Both the position numbers and the translations under genes were made by a program. Below are positions 1 to 6,495 of a stretch of 9,569 nucleotides of DNA, piece by piece; the first letter of the stretch is position 1; each line of letters starts with the position of its first letter. This stretch comes from Planctomycetota bacterium (GTDB lineage: Bacteria > Planctomycetota > Phycisphaerae > Phycisphaerales > SM1A02): NCBI GenBank assembly GCA_022567855.1, contig JADFGE010000083.1, positions 1 to 9,569 on the forward strand. The letters run 5' to 3'. The notes under the pieces are model-generated. The model was not told where the DNA came from. It did no database searches and saw only the letters and a list, made by a program, of their open reading frames with translations.

Positions 1-79
1 CTTGCTGGGGAATTGGGGGTGATGCGGAAGGCATCGAGGGATCGAGAGGGAGAAGAAGGCTTGAGGCTTGGGGCCTCCC

Positions 80-142
80 AACTCCTGACCCCTAACCCCT
101 AACTCCTGACTCCTAACTCCTGACCCCTAACTCCTGACTCCT
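80..142. repeat. Heptanucleotide tandem array, nine units of RACYCCT
   Basis: Sixty-three bases divide exactly into nine heptamers that all fit RACYCCT: AACTCCT, GACCCCT, AACCCCT, AACTCCT, GACTCCT, AACTCCT, GACCCCT, AACTCCT and GACTCCT. Units starting with A and G mostly alternate, giving a higher-order 14-base period. It resembles in kind the short tandemly repeated heptamers (STRR) described in cyanobacteria, but I do not claim the same family. The strand is strongly asymmetric (no G in the plus strand except at position 1 of some units). Confidence 0.9.
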
Positions 143-150
143 TCTTGTCC

Positions 151-180
151 CCTCTGCGTCCTCTGCGTCTCGGTGGTGAA
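151..180. repeat. CCTCTGCGT tandem element, probably a dispersed intergenic repeat
   Basis: CCTCTGCGT occurs twice head to tail at 151-168 and is followed by CTCGGTGGTGAA at 169-180. A diverged copy, TCTTTGCGT, lies at 199-207. From general familiarity, phrases of this type (runs of CTCTGCGTC or CTTTGCGTC ending in GGTGAA) recur between genes in several unrelated environmental bacteria. That recurrence cannot be tested here. It directly follows the heptamer array, so the two may form one composite element. Confidence 0.6.
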
Positions 181-214
181 ATCATCCCGGGTCTTGAGTC
201 TTTGCGTGCCGGGA

Positions 215-231
215 TCCCGACGGAGTCGGGA
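215..231. repeat. Perfect 7-bp hairpin (TCCCGAC/GTCGGGA)
   Basis: TCCCGAC (215-221) and GTCGGGA (225-231) are exact reverse complements around a GGA loop. There is no T-run on either side, so a classical intrinsic terminator is unlikely. A repeat-type palindrome fits better given the surrounding repeat modules. Confidence 0.5.
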
Positions 232-291
232 CGCGTCACCCGCTAAACGGGGGTATTCGTCATCGTCGATCGTTTTTTGGTTTGCGGCGGA

Positions 292-310
292 CCGCGAGCA
301 CTGCTCGCGG
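292..310. terminator. Perfect 8-bp hairpin just downstream of the minus-strand gene
   Basis: CCGCGAGC (292-299) and GCTCGCGG (303-310) pair perfectly around an ACT loop. The hairpin lies 13 bases beyond the stop codon of the minus-strand gene (stop at 324-326), where a terminator would be expected. In the direction of that gene it is followed by TCCGCCGC, not by a U-tract, so it would be at best a non-canonical terminator or RNA-stabilising hairpin. It could equally be a dispersed palindromic repeat. Confidence 0.4.
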
Positions 311-323
311 CTTTACATTTGCG

Positions 324-920
324 TCATCGGCGCGGGGGCGGGTTGCCGGCGAGGGAGATCCAGGTAACGTGCACGATCTTGAATGTGCCGTCACTTTGCC
401 GCTCGATCTGTAACACCCACTGGGTCGGCGTGGGGCCGTAGCCGCGCTCGACGGTGGTTCGGCAGGCCAGATGAACGATCGCGGAATCCTTCGACACCGT
501 GTACGCATCGAGGCGCGTGATACTGTTGGACTCGATGCGGTACTGGGATTCGAGGCGCGACGCTTCCTGGCTCAGATAGTCAAGCTCAAAGCCGGGATTC
601 GTCGGCGAGCCGAACGCCATCGTCGCCTCATCAGCGAACAACGCCATCATGGCGACGACGTCGGCCGCGACCGCCGCCTCGACCAGCTCGATCGTCACTT
701 TTCTTGCGCGCTCGCCGGACGTAACCACCGCAGCGCCGATCGTGAGCACGGCTGCCCCGAGCGCGATCCCGATCACCGCGATGGTCAATCGCTCTCGCCG
801 ACCTTCGCGCAATCCCGTCCACAACAAGCCCCCGGCCACAGCCAGCAACACTAATCCCACAGGATAGGGATTCTCGAACATGAATCGCGTCAATAGGCCG
901 ACGGAGGGCGGATCAGGCAT
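324..920 (-). CDS. Small membrane protein with NTF2/SnoaL-like soluble domain, hypothetical
   Basis: The product is 198 residues if the ATG at 920 is used. I do not recognise a named family. Residues about 19-36 and 45-67 are hydrophobic and look like two membrane helices joined by a short basic loop (REGRRER, 38-44). By the positive-inside rule this puts the loop in the cytoplasm and both termini outside. Residues about 72-190 are soluble, beginning with a helix rich in Ala/Val and ending with the strand pattern WVLQIERQSDGTFKIVHVTW, which is typical of NTF2/SnoaL-like folds (a cone-shaped alpha+beta barrel used for small-ligand binding or as a structural domain). An inner start at Met14 (ATG at 881, MFENPYP) is at least as plausible, because it puts the first helix near the N-terminus. 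Neither start has a clear ribosome-binding site. The gene is divergent from the glycosylation cluster and shows no obvious functional link to it. Confidence 0.7.
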   Translation of the reverse strand: MPDPPSVGLLTRFMFENPYPVGLVLLAVAGGLLWTGLREGRRERLTIAVIGIALGAAVLTIGAAVVTSGERARKVTIELVEAAVAADVVAMMALFADEATMAFGSPTNPGFELDYLSQEASRLESQYRIESNSITRLDAYTVSKDSAIVHLACRTTVERGYGPTPTQWVLQIERQSDGTFKIVHVTWISLAGNPPPRR

Positions 921-959
921 GAGCGGGCTCGTGGAGAGTGCACAGGGCAGTCGCTTTCT

Positions 960-967
960 TCCGATAT
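960..967 (+). promoter_or_regulatory. Possible sigma-28-like -10 element upstream of the maf-like gene
   Basis: TCCGATAT at 960-967 matches 6 of 8 positions of the enterobacterial FliA (sigma-28) -10 consensus GCCGATAA and would leave a leader of about 35-40 bases before the ATG at 1010. The -35 region at the expected spacing (941-948) matches poorly, so this is a weak candidate. It is mentioned because flagellar genes are the classical targets of that sigma factor. Confidence 0.2.
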
Positions 968-1009
968 TTGATACGCATTACGCTGATTGAGTGTTGAAAC
1001 ATTCTCGCC

Positions 1010-4000
1010 ATGTCGCCGACGATCGTCACCGAATCCGCCCTGGCCCGCAACCTCGCATCGCTGGGTGAGCGGAACAGTGATCTCGTCGAGCAGCTCGAGT
1101 CGGCGGTGTCGTGCGCGACGGTGTCATTTGAGACGACGGCGCAGGGCGTGGAGGCGGTGACGCTGGCGGGCAAGGGGCTGTGCAGCCGGCATCGCCCGCT
1201 CGATGAAGCGGATCGGCTCACCGAATCCATCGACCTCATCGAGCATGCCGTCATCGTCGTGCTCGGATTCGGCGCCGGGTACCACGTCCGCCGTTTGGCC
1301 GAGCGGATGGGAAAGGCCGGCGTGATCATCGTGTTCGAGCCGGATGTGGCGCTGCTCCGGGCGGTGTTTGAACGGATCGACCACTCGTCCTGGCTGCGGA
1401 AGTCGCTGGTGGTGTGGGTCACCGATCCGGACGATCGCGGGGCCCTGGCCCGTAAGCTCGACGGCTCCGAGGCGATCATTGCCCAAGGCGTGCAATTCCT
1501 CGAGCACCCGGCCAGTCGCGTTCGGCTGGGCGAGCGCACGCAATCGTTCGTCGAGATGTTCTCCAATCACGTCTCGGCGGCGAAGACCACGCTGACGACG
1601 ACGTTGATGCGCTCGGTGGACACGGTGCGCAACCACCTGTTGAACCTCGATCACTACGCAGCTGGGGCTGGGATCACCGAGCTGGAGAATATCGCAGCGG
1701 GATTTCCGGCGGTGGTCGTCTCCGCCGGCCCAAGCCTTCGTAAGAACGTGCATCTGCTAGCCGAGCCGGGCGTGCGCGATCGCTGCGTGATCATTGCGGC
1801 GCAAACGACGTTGAAGCCGTTGTTGGACGCCGGCATTCGACCGCACTTCGTCACCGCTTTGGATTACCACGAGATATCACGGCAGTTCTACGACGGGTTG
1901 GATCCGGACGCGGTGCGCGACGTAACGCTAATCGCCGAGCCGAAGTCCAACCCGGTGATCCTCGATACATTCCCCGGGCCGCTGCGCTGTTGTTCGACGG
2001 ATTTCCTGGACAAGCTGCTGGGCGATCTGAAGCGACCGATGGGCGCGCTGCCTTCGGGCTCGACGGTCGCGCACCTGGCTGTATACGTCGCTCGATATCT
2101 GGGATGTGATCCGATCGCGTTGATCGGCCAGGACCTGGGATTCACCGATGGTCTGTACTACACACCCGGGACGGCGATTCATGAAGTCTGGGCCCCCGAG
2201 CTGAATCCGTTCAACACCATCGAGATGATGGAATGGCAGCGGATCGTGCGCCATCGCCTGCACCTGAAGAAGATTCACGATGTCAACGGCCGGTCGATGT
2301 ACACCGATCTACAGATGATAACGTACCTGCATCAGTTCGAGCGCGATTTCGCGCAATACGAGCAGGACGGGCTCAACATCATCGATGCGACCGAGGGCGG
2401 CGCAGCGAAGCAGCACACGAAGGTCATGCCGCTGGCTGAGGTCTTGTCACAGTATGCGACACGACCGCTGCCGGAGCTGCCGCTTCCCTCGCGTGATCTT
2501 GACGCAAGTCGCCTCGAAACGGCGGGCACGAGGGTTCGCGAGGTTCGCCGTGACATCGTCACGCTGCGCCAAACGTCGCGCAACACCGCCGCCCTCATCC
2601 GCAAGATGCTTGCCGATCAGCTCGACGTCCAAAAGATGCAGCAGCACTTTGGCAAGATCGAGCGATACCGAAAGGAAGTCGAGCAGCGGTTCGCGAGCTT
2701 CGAGATTCTCAATCAGCTCAATCAACTGGGCGTGTTCAAGCGCTTCAAGGCGGATCGTCGGCTCCAGATGCAGGGTGATATGGATCCGCTGCAACGACAG
2801 CGGGCCCAGTTGGAGCGCGACCTCGAGAACGTCACGTGGATTGCGGACGCCGCCGAGGAAATCATCGACCAACTGAGCCGTGCCGAGGCGGTCCTCAAGG
2901 GAGATTCCGCAGCAGCCTCACTGCAACCGGCCCGCAGCCTGGTGGACCTCGATGGGACGACGACCGATGCCGGGCCGTCGCGCATTGCGGCGATGGTGCC
3001 GATTGACCCGAACCATAACGGCCTCGGCGTGCCGCGGTCACTCACGGATCAGTTCGAAGGGAAGACTGTCATCCAGCACACGCTCGAGAGGCTCGGCAAA
3101 TCGCAAATGCTGGAGTCGATCATTCTGATCGTGCCGGGCGGGTTCGACATCGAAGCGGCACTCGATCCGGAACGAATCGATCTGCCGATTGAGATCGAGC
3201 GATGCGACGGCTCGCCGTTCGGTCCGGAGCACGAAGCGATCGCGGCCGCCCGCCTGTGGTCGGACACATCGTGGCGGGGCGGAATCGGAGGGATGAGCGT
3301 TTACGACGAACTGCTTTGTCCACAGGTGATGTCGTCGATCATGCAGAAGCGAGGACTGACCGCAGCTTTGATCGTGGGGCCCGATTGGCCGGTACTCGAC
3401 GTCTCGGCGCAAACCGGTTGCGATGCGGTCGTCGCGCGACATCTGGAAGCGCCGCACCAACACAACCTGGTGTTCACGCAGGCGCCGCCCGGATTGTGCG
3501 GCTGTCTCATCAGCACGAGCCTGATGCGGGAGTTGTCCGAGCGGACTCGATTGTCAACCGTAGGCGGGCTGGTCGTCTATCAACCGCAAGCCCCGCAACA
3601 CGATCCGATCGCCCGCAGCGCCAATGTGCAGATCGATCACCGCGTCAGCCGATCGCGCATCCGCGCTACGTTCGACAGCCCGCGTTGCCGCCGACGGCTG
3701 CACGCGGCGCTGAAGTTGAGCCACGCCGACGCTGATCTAACCCCAGCCGATCTCGTCGACGCCATCACCAAGCAACATCTCAGTTCGCGGGACGAGCTAC
3801 CCCAACATGTGATCATCGAGTTGTGCTGCTATCGAACGAGTAGCGGAATATTCAGCCACACGATGGGTACAACAGCCCGCCGAGAGCCGCTGTCGCTCGA
3901 CTTGGCCCGGCGCATCTTCTCGCAAGTCGCTACGGACGGCGATTGTGTCCTCACCTTCAGCGGCGCGGGTGATCCGCTGCTACATGAAGACTTCGATCGG

Positions 4001-4639
4001 ATCGTGCGCCTAGCCAAGGAAGCAGGCGTGCGCGGCGTGCATCTGCGAACTGAGTTGCTGGCCGACCGCTCGACGCTCGATCGCCTGCTGGGATGCGGCG
4101 TCGATGTCGTCAGCGTTGACCTTCACGCGGACCGTGCCGTGACGTATGAGAAAATGATGGGCGTTGATCGCTTTCGTGATGTGATCGAGAACCTGCACTA
4201 TCTCATGGCAAATCGCACACGCCTCACCGACCACCCGCCGAACGCGGCCTTCGCCCTCCCCTGGATCGTTCCGCGATTGCAACGGCGAAGCGAAACGTAT
4301 GAAGACATCGAGACGTTCTTCGACCGGTGGCAGGCGACGCTCGGGGCCGCGGTGATTGAAGGTCTTCCCAGTACAACGACCGAATCACATGACGAAGATG
4401 CGCTCACCCAGACCGCGCCCCCGGCTCGCGTGATGGTTGACGAAGCTCGGCGCAGGATGACGATCCTCAGCGACGGTTCCGTGCCGGTGAGCGAGCTTGA
4501 TTATGCTGGCGACGACTGCGTCGGGAACGTCGCCGATACACCGGTGGCCGAGTTGTGGTGCGAGGTTTCGTCACGTCGCGAGCAGCTTGCGCGTGATCTC
4601 GATGACGGTGTACATCCTTCGTGGGTGCGCCTGCCATGA
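1010..4639 (+). CDS. Maf-type flagellin nonulosonate transferase fused to degenerate nucleotidyltransferase and radical-SAM/SPASM-like regions
   Basis: This 1209-residue protein is about twice the usual Maf length (roughly 600-650). Residues about 1-220 look like the Maf N-terminal domain, with a Rossmann-like loop VVLGFGAG (83-90) and FEPD (109-112). Residues about 230-460 are the MAF/DUF115 core, with VVVSAGPSL (235-243) and GQDLGFTDG (373-381). In characterised relatives this domain transfers a CMP-activated nonulosonic acid to flagellin. Residues about 495-635 are charged and helical. Residues 658-890 resemble a SpsF-like nucleotidyltransferase (GLGVPRSL at 671-678, GPDWP at 790-794), but its nucleotide-binding loop is not canonical. 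Residues about 932-1115 follow the radical-SAM/SPASM pattern, including SGAGDPLLH (984-992) and a Val-Asp-Val-Val-Ser-Val strand (1031-1036). Residues 1147-1183 follow the SPASM pattern (TILSDGSVP, VGNV, ELW). The CX3CX2C motif and the SPASM cysteines are missing. No Shine-Dalgarno is clear at the ATG. The stop overlaps the next start (ATGA). I am confident of the Maf assignment and moderately so of the C-terminal folds. Confidence 0.85.
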   Translation: MSPTIVTESALARNLASLGERNSDLVEQLESAVSCATVSFETTAQGVEAVTLAGKGLCSRHRPLDEADRLTESIDLIEHAVIVVLGFGAGYHVRRLAERMGKAGVIIVFEPDVALLRAVFERIDHSSWLRKSLVVWVTDPDDRGALARKLDGSEAIIAQGVQFLEHPASRVRLGERTQSFVEMFSNHVSAAKTTLTTTLMRSVDTVRNHLLNLDHYAAGAGITELENIAAGFPAVVVSAGPSLRKNVHLLAEPGVRDRCVIIAAQTTLKPLLDAGIRPHFVTALDYHEISRQFYDGLDPDAVRDVTLIAEPKSNPVILDTFPGPLRCCSTDFLDKLLGDLKRPMGALPSGSTVAHLAVYVARYLGCDPIALIGQDLGFTDGLYYTPGTAIHEVWAPELNPFNTIEMMEWQRIVRHRLHLKKIHDVNGRSMYTDLQMITYLHQFERDFAQYEQDGLNIIDATEGGAAKQHTKVMPLAEVLSQYATRPLPELPLPSRDLDASRLETAGTRVREVRRDIVTLRQTSRNTAALIRKMLADQLDVQKMQQHFGKIERYRKEVEQRFASFEILNQLNQLGVFKRFKADRRLQMQGDMDPLQRQRAQLERDLENVTWIADAAEEIIDQLSRAEAVLKGDSAAASLQPARSLVDLDGTTTDAGPSRIAAMVPIDPNHNGLGVPRSLTDQFEGKTVIQHTLERLGKSQMLESIILIVPGGFDIEAALDPERIDLPIEIERCDGSPFGPEHEAIAAARLWSDTSWRGGIGGMSVYDELLCPQVMSSIMQKRGLTAALIVGPDWPVLDVSAQTGCDAVVARHLEAPHQHNLVFTQAPPGLCGCLISTSLMRELSERTRLSTVGGLVVYQPQAPQHDPIARSANVQIDHRVSRSRIRATFDSPRCRRRLHAALKLSHADADLTPADLVDAITKQHLSSRDELPQHVIIELCCYRTSSGIFSHTMGTTARREPLSLDLARRIFSQVATDGDCVLTFSGAGDPLLHEDFDRIVRLAKEAGVRGVHLRTELLADRSTLDRLLGCGVDVVSVDLHADRAVTYEKMMGVDRFRDVIENLHYLMANRTRLTDHPPNAAFALPWIVPRLQRRSETYEDIETFFDRWQATLGAAVIEGLPSTTTESHDEDALTQTAPPARVMVDEARRRMTILSDGSVPVSELDYAGDDCVGNVADTPVAELWCEVSSRREQLARDLDDGVHPSWVRLP

Positions 4640-5355
4640 TCCACGACGACGACGGCGTGCTGGCGGTGGTGATCGGCCGAGCCGGGAGCAAGGGGCTTCC
4701 CGGGAAGAACACTCGGCTCGTCCTGGGCCGCCCCATGATTTGTTACGCCATCGAACACGCAAAGCAGGCCGAGTGTGTGACGAGGGTTGTCGTCTCGACG
4801 GACGGCGATGAGATCGCCGCCGCCGCGGAGTCGATGGACGTCGAGGTTGTGCGCCGGCCCCCGGATTTGGCCAGCGATACTGCAACAGTCGGCGCAGCGG
4901 TGCGCCATGCCGTACAAGCCCTCGGCGCAACCGAGTCGATCATCGTCATTCTGTACGCGAACGTCCCGGTGCGACCGGCGGACCTGATCGATCGTGCGGT
5001 TGGTTTGCTTCGCCGCAGCGGGGCTGACAGTGTGCAGTCCTATAGCGACGTGGGCAAGCACCATCCCTATTGGATGTGCGAGCTTGATGAGGATCAGCGT
5101 GTCAAACCGTATGTGGATAACACCATCGACCGCCGTCAGGACCTTCCCAAGCTGCTAAGTCTCAACGGCGGCGTGATCGCGGTCACAGCATCATGCTTGC
5201 AACAAGCCATCTCCGGTGATCCGCACTCCTTTCTCGGGACCGATCGGCGTGGAATCGAGACCCCGCCCGGCTCCGTGATCGACGTGGATGACGCGATCGA
5301 TCTGGCCGTGGCGGAAGCGGTGCTAACGCAGCAAACTACGGGGGTCGTGTCATGA
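4636..5355 (+). CDS. neuA: CMP-nonulosonic acid synthetase (acylneuraminate cytidylyltransferase, NeuA/LegF type)
   Basis: The 239-residue product activates a nonulosonic acid (Neu5Ac, legionaminic acid or similar) with CTP, giving the CMP-sugar donor and pyrophosphate. It acts in the cytoplasm. The N-terminus carries the family hallmark RAGSKGLPGKN (15-25), the CTP-binding loop, followed by VVVSTDGDEI (51-60). RRQDLP and LNGGV in the C-terminal third and a late IDVDDAIDLAVAE segment also match the family. I chose the ATG at 4636 because it overlaps the stop of the preceding gene as ATGA, indicating translational coupling. An in-frame GTG at 4621 would add only five residues. The usual LQPTSPLR segment is replaced by LYANVPVR (106-113), a clear departure in a loop near the active site. 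The enzyme would supply the donor for the Maf protein encoded immediately upstream. Which sugar it prefers cannot be read from sequence; LegF or PseF roles are possible, so the gene symbol is by similarity only. Confidence 0.88.
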   Translation: MIHDDDGVLAVVIGRAGSKGLPGKNTRLVLGRPMICYAIEHAKQAECVTRVVVSTDGDEIAAAAESMDVEVVRRPPDLASDTATVGAAVRHAVQALGATESIIVILYANVPVRPADLIDRAVGLLRRSGADSVQSYSDVGKHHPYWMCELDEDQRVKPYVDNTIDRRQDLPKLLSLNGGVIAVTASCLQQAISGDPHSFLGTDRRGIETPPGSVIDVDDAIDLAVAEAVLTQQTTGVVS

Positions 5356-6437
5356 GGATCGGCGAGCGCGAGATACAGCTCGGCTCTGAGCCGTACATCA
5401 TCGCCGAGCTCGGCGTGAACCACGACGGGTCGCTGTCCCGCGCGTTGGAGCTTGTCGAAGCCGCCCATCATGCTGGGGCGGACGCTGTGAAACTGCAATG
5501 GTTCGAGACCGACCGCCTGCTCAGCAGCGCGGCGCGACTGGCCCAATACCAACAACAAGCGGGCGCGGATGATCCATTCGCCATGCTGCGCGGGTTGGAG
5601 CTTGGGCCGCACGAAATGCAAACGATCGTCGAATCGGCGCACGACCTTGGACTACACACGATCGTCACCGTGTTCAGTTTGGAACTGGTGGGGCCGGCCG
5701 ATCGTCTGCCGTGGGATGCGTACAAAGTTGCGTCTCCGGACATCATCAACCGACCACTGATCGAGCGGTTGATGAGCACCGGCAAACCATTGCTCGTCAG
5801 CACGGGGGCCGCCGACGCGCAAGAGATTCAGTCCGTCACGCACTGGCTGGGGTCGCACGCACACGTTCTGATGCAATGCGTCAGCGCCTATCCGACACCG
5901 GATGAGTCGGCAGCCCTCGCCGGCATCCGTGGACTTTCTGATGCTGCATCCGTACCACTGGGCTACAGCGACCACACGACGGCGACGGACACCGGTGCGC
6001 TGGCCGTGGCGGCTGGCGCGTCGATTCTTGAGAAACATCTGACGCTCGATCGAAGCGCGTCAGGTCCCGACCATGCGACGTCGCTTGAGCCGGCGCAACT
6101 CGCTGAGTACGTGCGGCTCGCACATCGAGCCCACGCGATGCTCGGAGAATCAGGCAAGCGCGTGCTTGCGATTGAGCAGGACGTCCGCGACGCCTCTCGC
6201 CAATCGATCGTGACCACCCGACGATTGGATGCCGGCCACGTCATTGCGCGCGACGATTTGACGATCAAACGTCCCGGGATCGGGATCGAGCCCTGGCGAA
6301 TGGACGAGATCGTCGGCCGGCGGCTGGCGCGGACCGTCGAGGCTGATACGCCGCTGGTCATGCGAGATTTGGAGACCGCAGACCCCGCCGAGGCCCAAAA
6401 CACGGTCACTTCAATCAGCGGACTCAGCTCGCACTGA
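5352..6437 (+). CDS. neuB: N-acetylneuraminate/legionaminate synthase with C-terminal SAF domain (NeuB/LegI type)
   Basis: The 361-residue product condenses phosphoenolpyruvate with a 2-acetamido-mannose-type sugar (ManNAc or its 2,4-diacetamido-6-deoxy analogue) to form a nine-carbon nonulosonic acid. Residues about 10-260 form the NeuB TIM barrel. Diagnostic segments are IIAELGVNHDGS (16-27), DAVKLQ (44-49), YKVASPDIINRPLI (124-137), STGKPLLVSTG (142-152), GYSDHT (204-209) and EKHLTLDRSASGPDH (227-241), which hold the metal and phosphate ligands of the family. Residues about 283-340 are an antifreeze-like SAF domain (SIVTTRRLDAGHVIARDDL), which in family members caps the active site of the dimer partner. 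A short tail follows. The start overlaps the stop of neuA as ATGA, with a G-rich stretch (5340-5344) seven bases upstream as a possible ribosome-binding site. The length is normal and all key motifs look intact. NeuB, LegI and PseI cannot be separated safely by eye. Confidence 0.92.
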   Translation: MRIGEREIQLGSEPYIIAELGVNHDGSLSRALELVEAAHHAGADAVKLQWFETDRLLSSAARLAQYQQQAGADDPFAMLRGLELGPHEMQTIVESAHDLGLHTIVTVFSLELVGPADRLPWDAYKVASPDIINRPLIERLMSTGKPLLVSTGAADAQEIQSVTHWLGSHAHVLMQCVSAYPTPDESAALAGIRGLSDAASVPLGYSDHTTATDTGALAVAAGASILEKHLTLDRSASGPDHATSLEPAQLAEYVRLAHRAHAMLGESGKRVLAIEQDVRDASRQSIVTTRRLDAGHVIARDDLTIKRPGIGIEPWRMDEIVGRRLARTVEADTPLVMRDLETADPAEAQNTVTSISGLSSH

Positions 6438-6483
6438 ACCGGTCCGATCTGACTCGCTCGACTCCCGGTGCGGGTGCGGCGAG

Positions 6484-6489
6484 TACACT
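6484..6489 (+). promoter_or_regulatory. Possible -10 element placing transcription start at the neuC ATG
   Basis: TACACT at 6484-6489 ends six bases before the ATG at 6496. If it is a -10 element, transcription would begin at or next to the start codon and give a leaderless mRNA. No Shine-Dalgarno is present at normal spacing, which agrees with that idea, but no good -35 hexamer is seen 16-18 bases upstream. Confidence 0.25.
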
Positions 6490-6495
6490 GCGCTC

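Larger units (their letters stand above)
1..323. other. Gene-free intergenic region rich in short repeats and hairpins
   Basis: I see no credible coding region here. The small open frames in this stretch have no recognisable protein features. The region is built of repeat modules listed separately: a GAGGC/GCCTC hairpin (63-77), a heptamer array (80-142), a tandem CCTCTGCGT element with a third variant copy TCTTTGCGT at 199-207, and two perfect hairpins (215-231, 292-310). A minor CCCG/CGGG hairpin with a CTAAA loop lies at 239-251. The density suggests a mosaic of dispersed repeats collected downstream of the convergent end of the minus-strand gene that stops at 324. Whether the region extends further left is not visible. 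Confidence 0.6.

Noticed and set aside
80..142. CRISPR array
   Set aside because: Units are seven bases with no spacers and no cas genes nearby; this is a simple tandem array.
80..142. Phase-variation switch
   Set aside because: A 7-base unit could shift a reading frame, but no gene starts or runs through the array.
173..367. Small plus-strand open frame in the left intergenic region
   Set aside because: It runs through the hairpins and repeat modules, overlaps the end of the minus-strand gene, and its translation has no protein-like pattern.
913..1753. Long minus-strand open frames opposite the start of the maf-like gene
   Set aside because: Translations are rich in Ser/Arg/Pro with no domain pattern, and lie antisense to a strongly supported gene. 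High GC content produces such frames by chance.
4621..4635. GTG at 4621 as the neuA start
   Set aside because: The ATG at 4636 overlaps the upstream stop as ATGA, matching the next junction, and the extra five residues add nothing to the domain.
3806..4636. Active radical SAM enzyme
   Set aside because: The cluster-binding CX3CX2C cysteines are absent, so ordinary radical SAM chemistry is not supported.
4501..5064. 187-residue minus-strand open frame across the maf/neuA junction
   Set aside because: Antisense to two clear genes, no recognisable motif, no ribosome-binding site.
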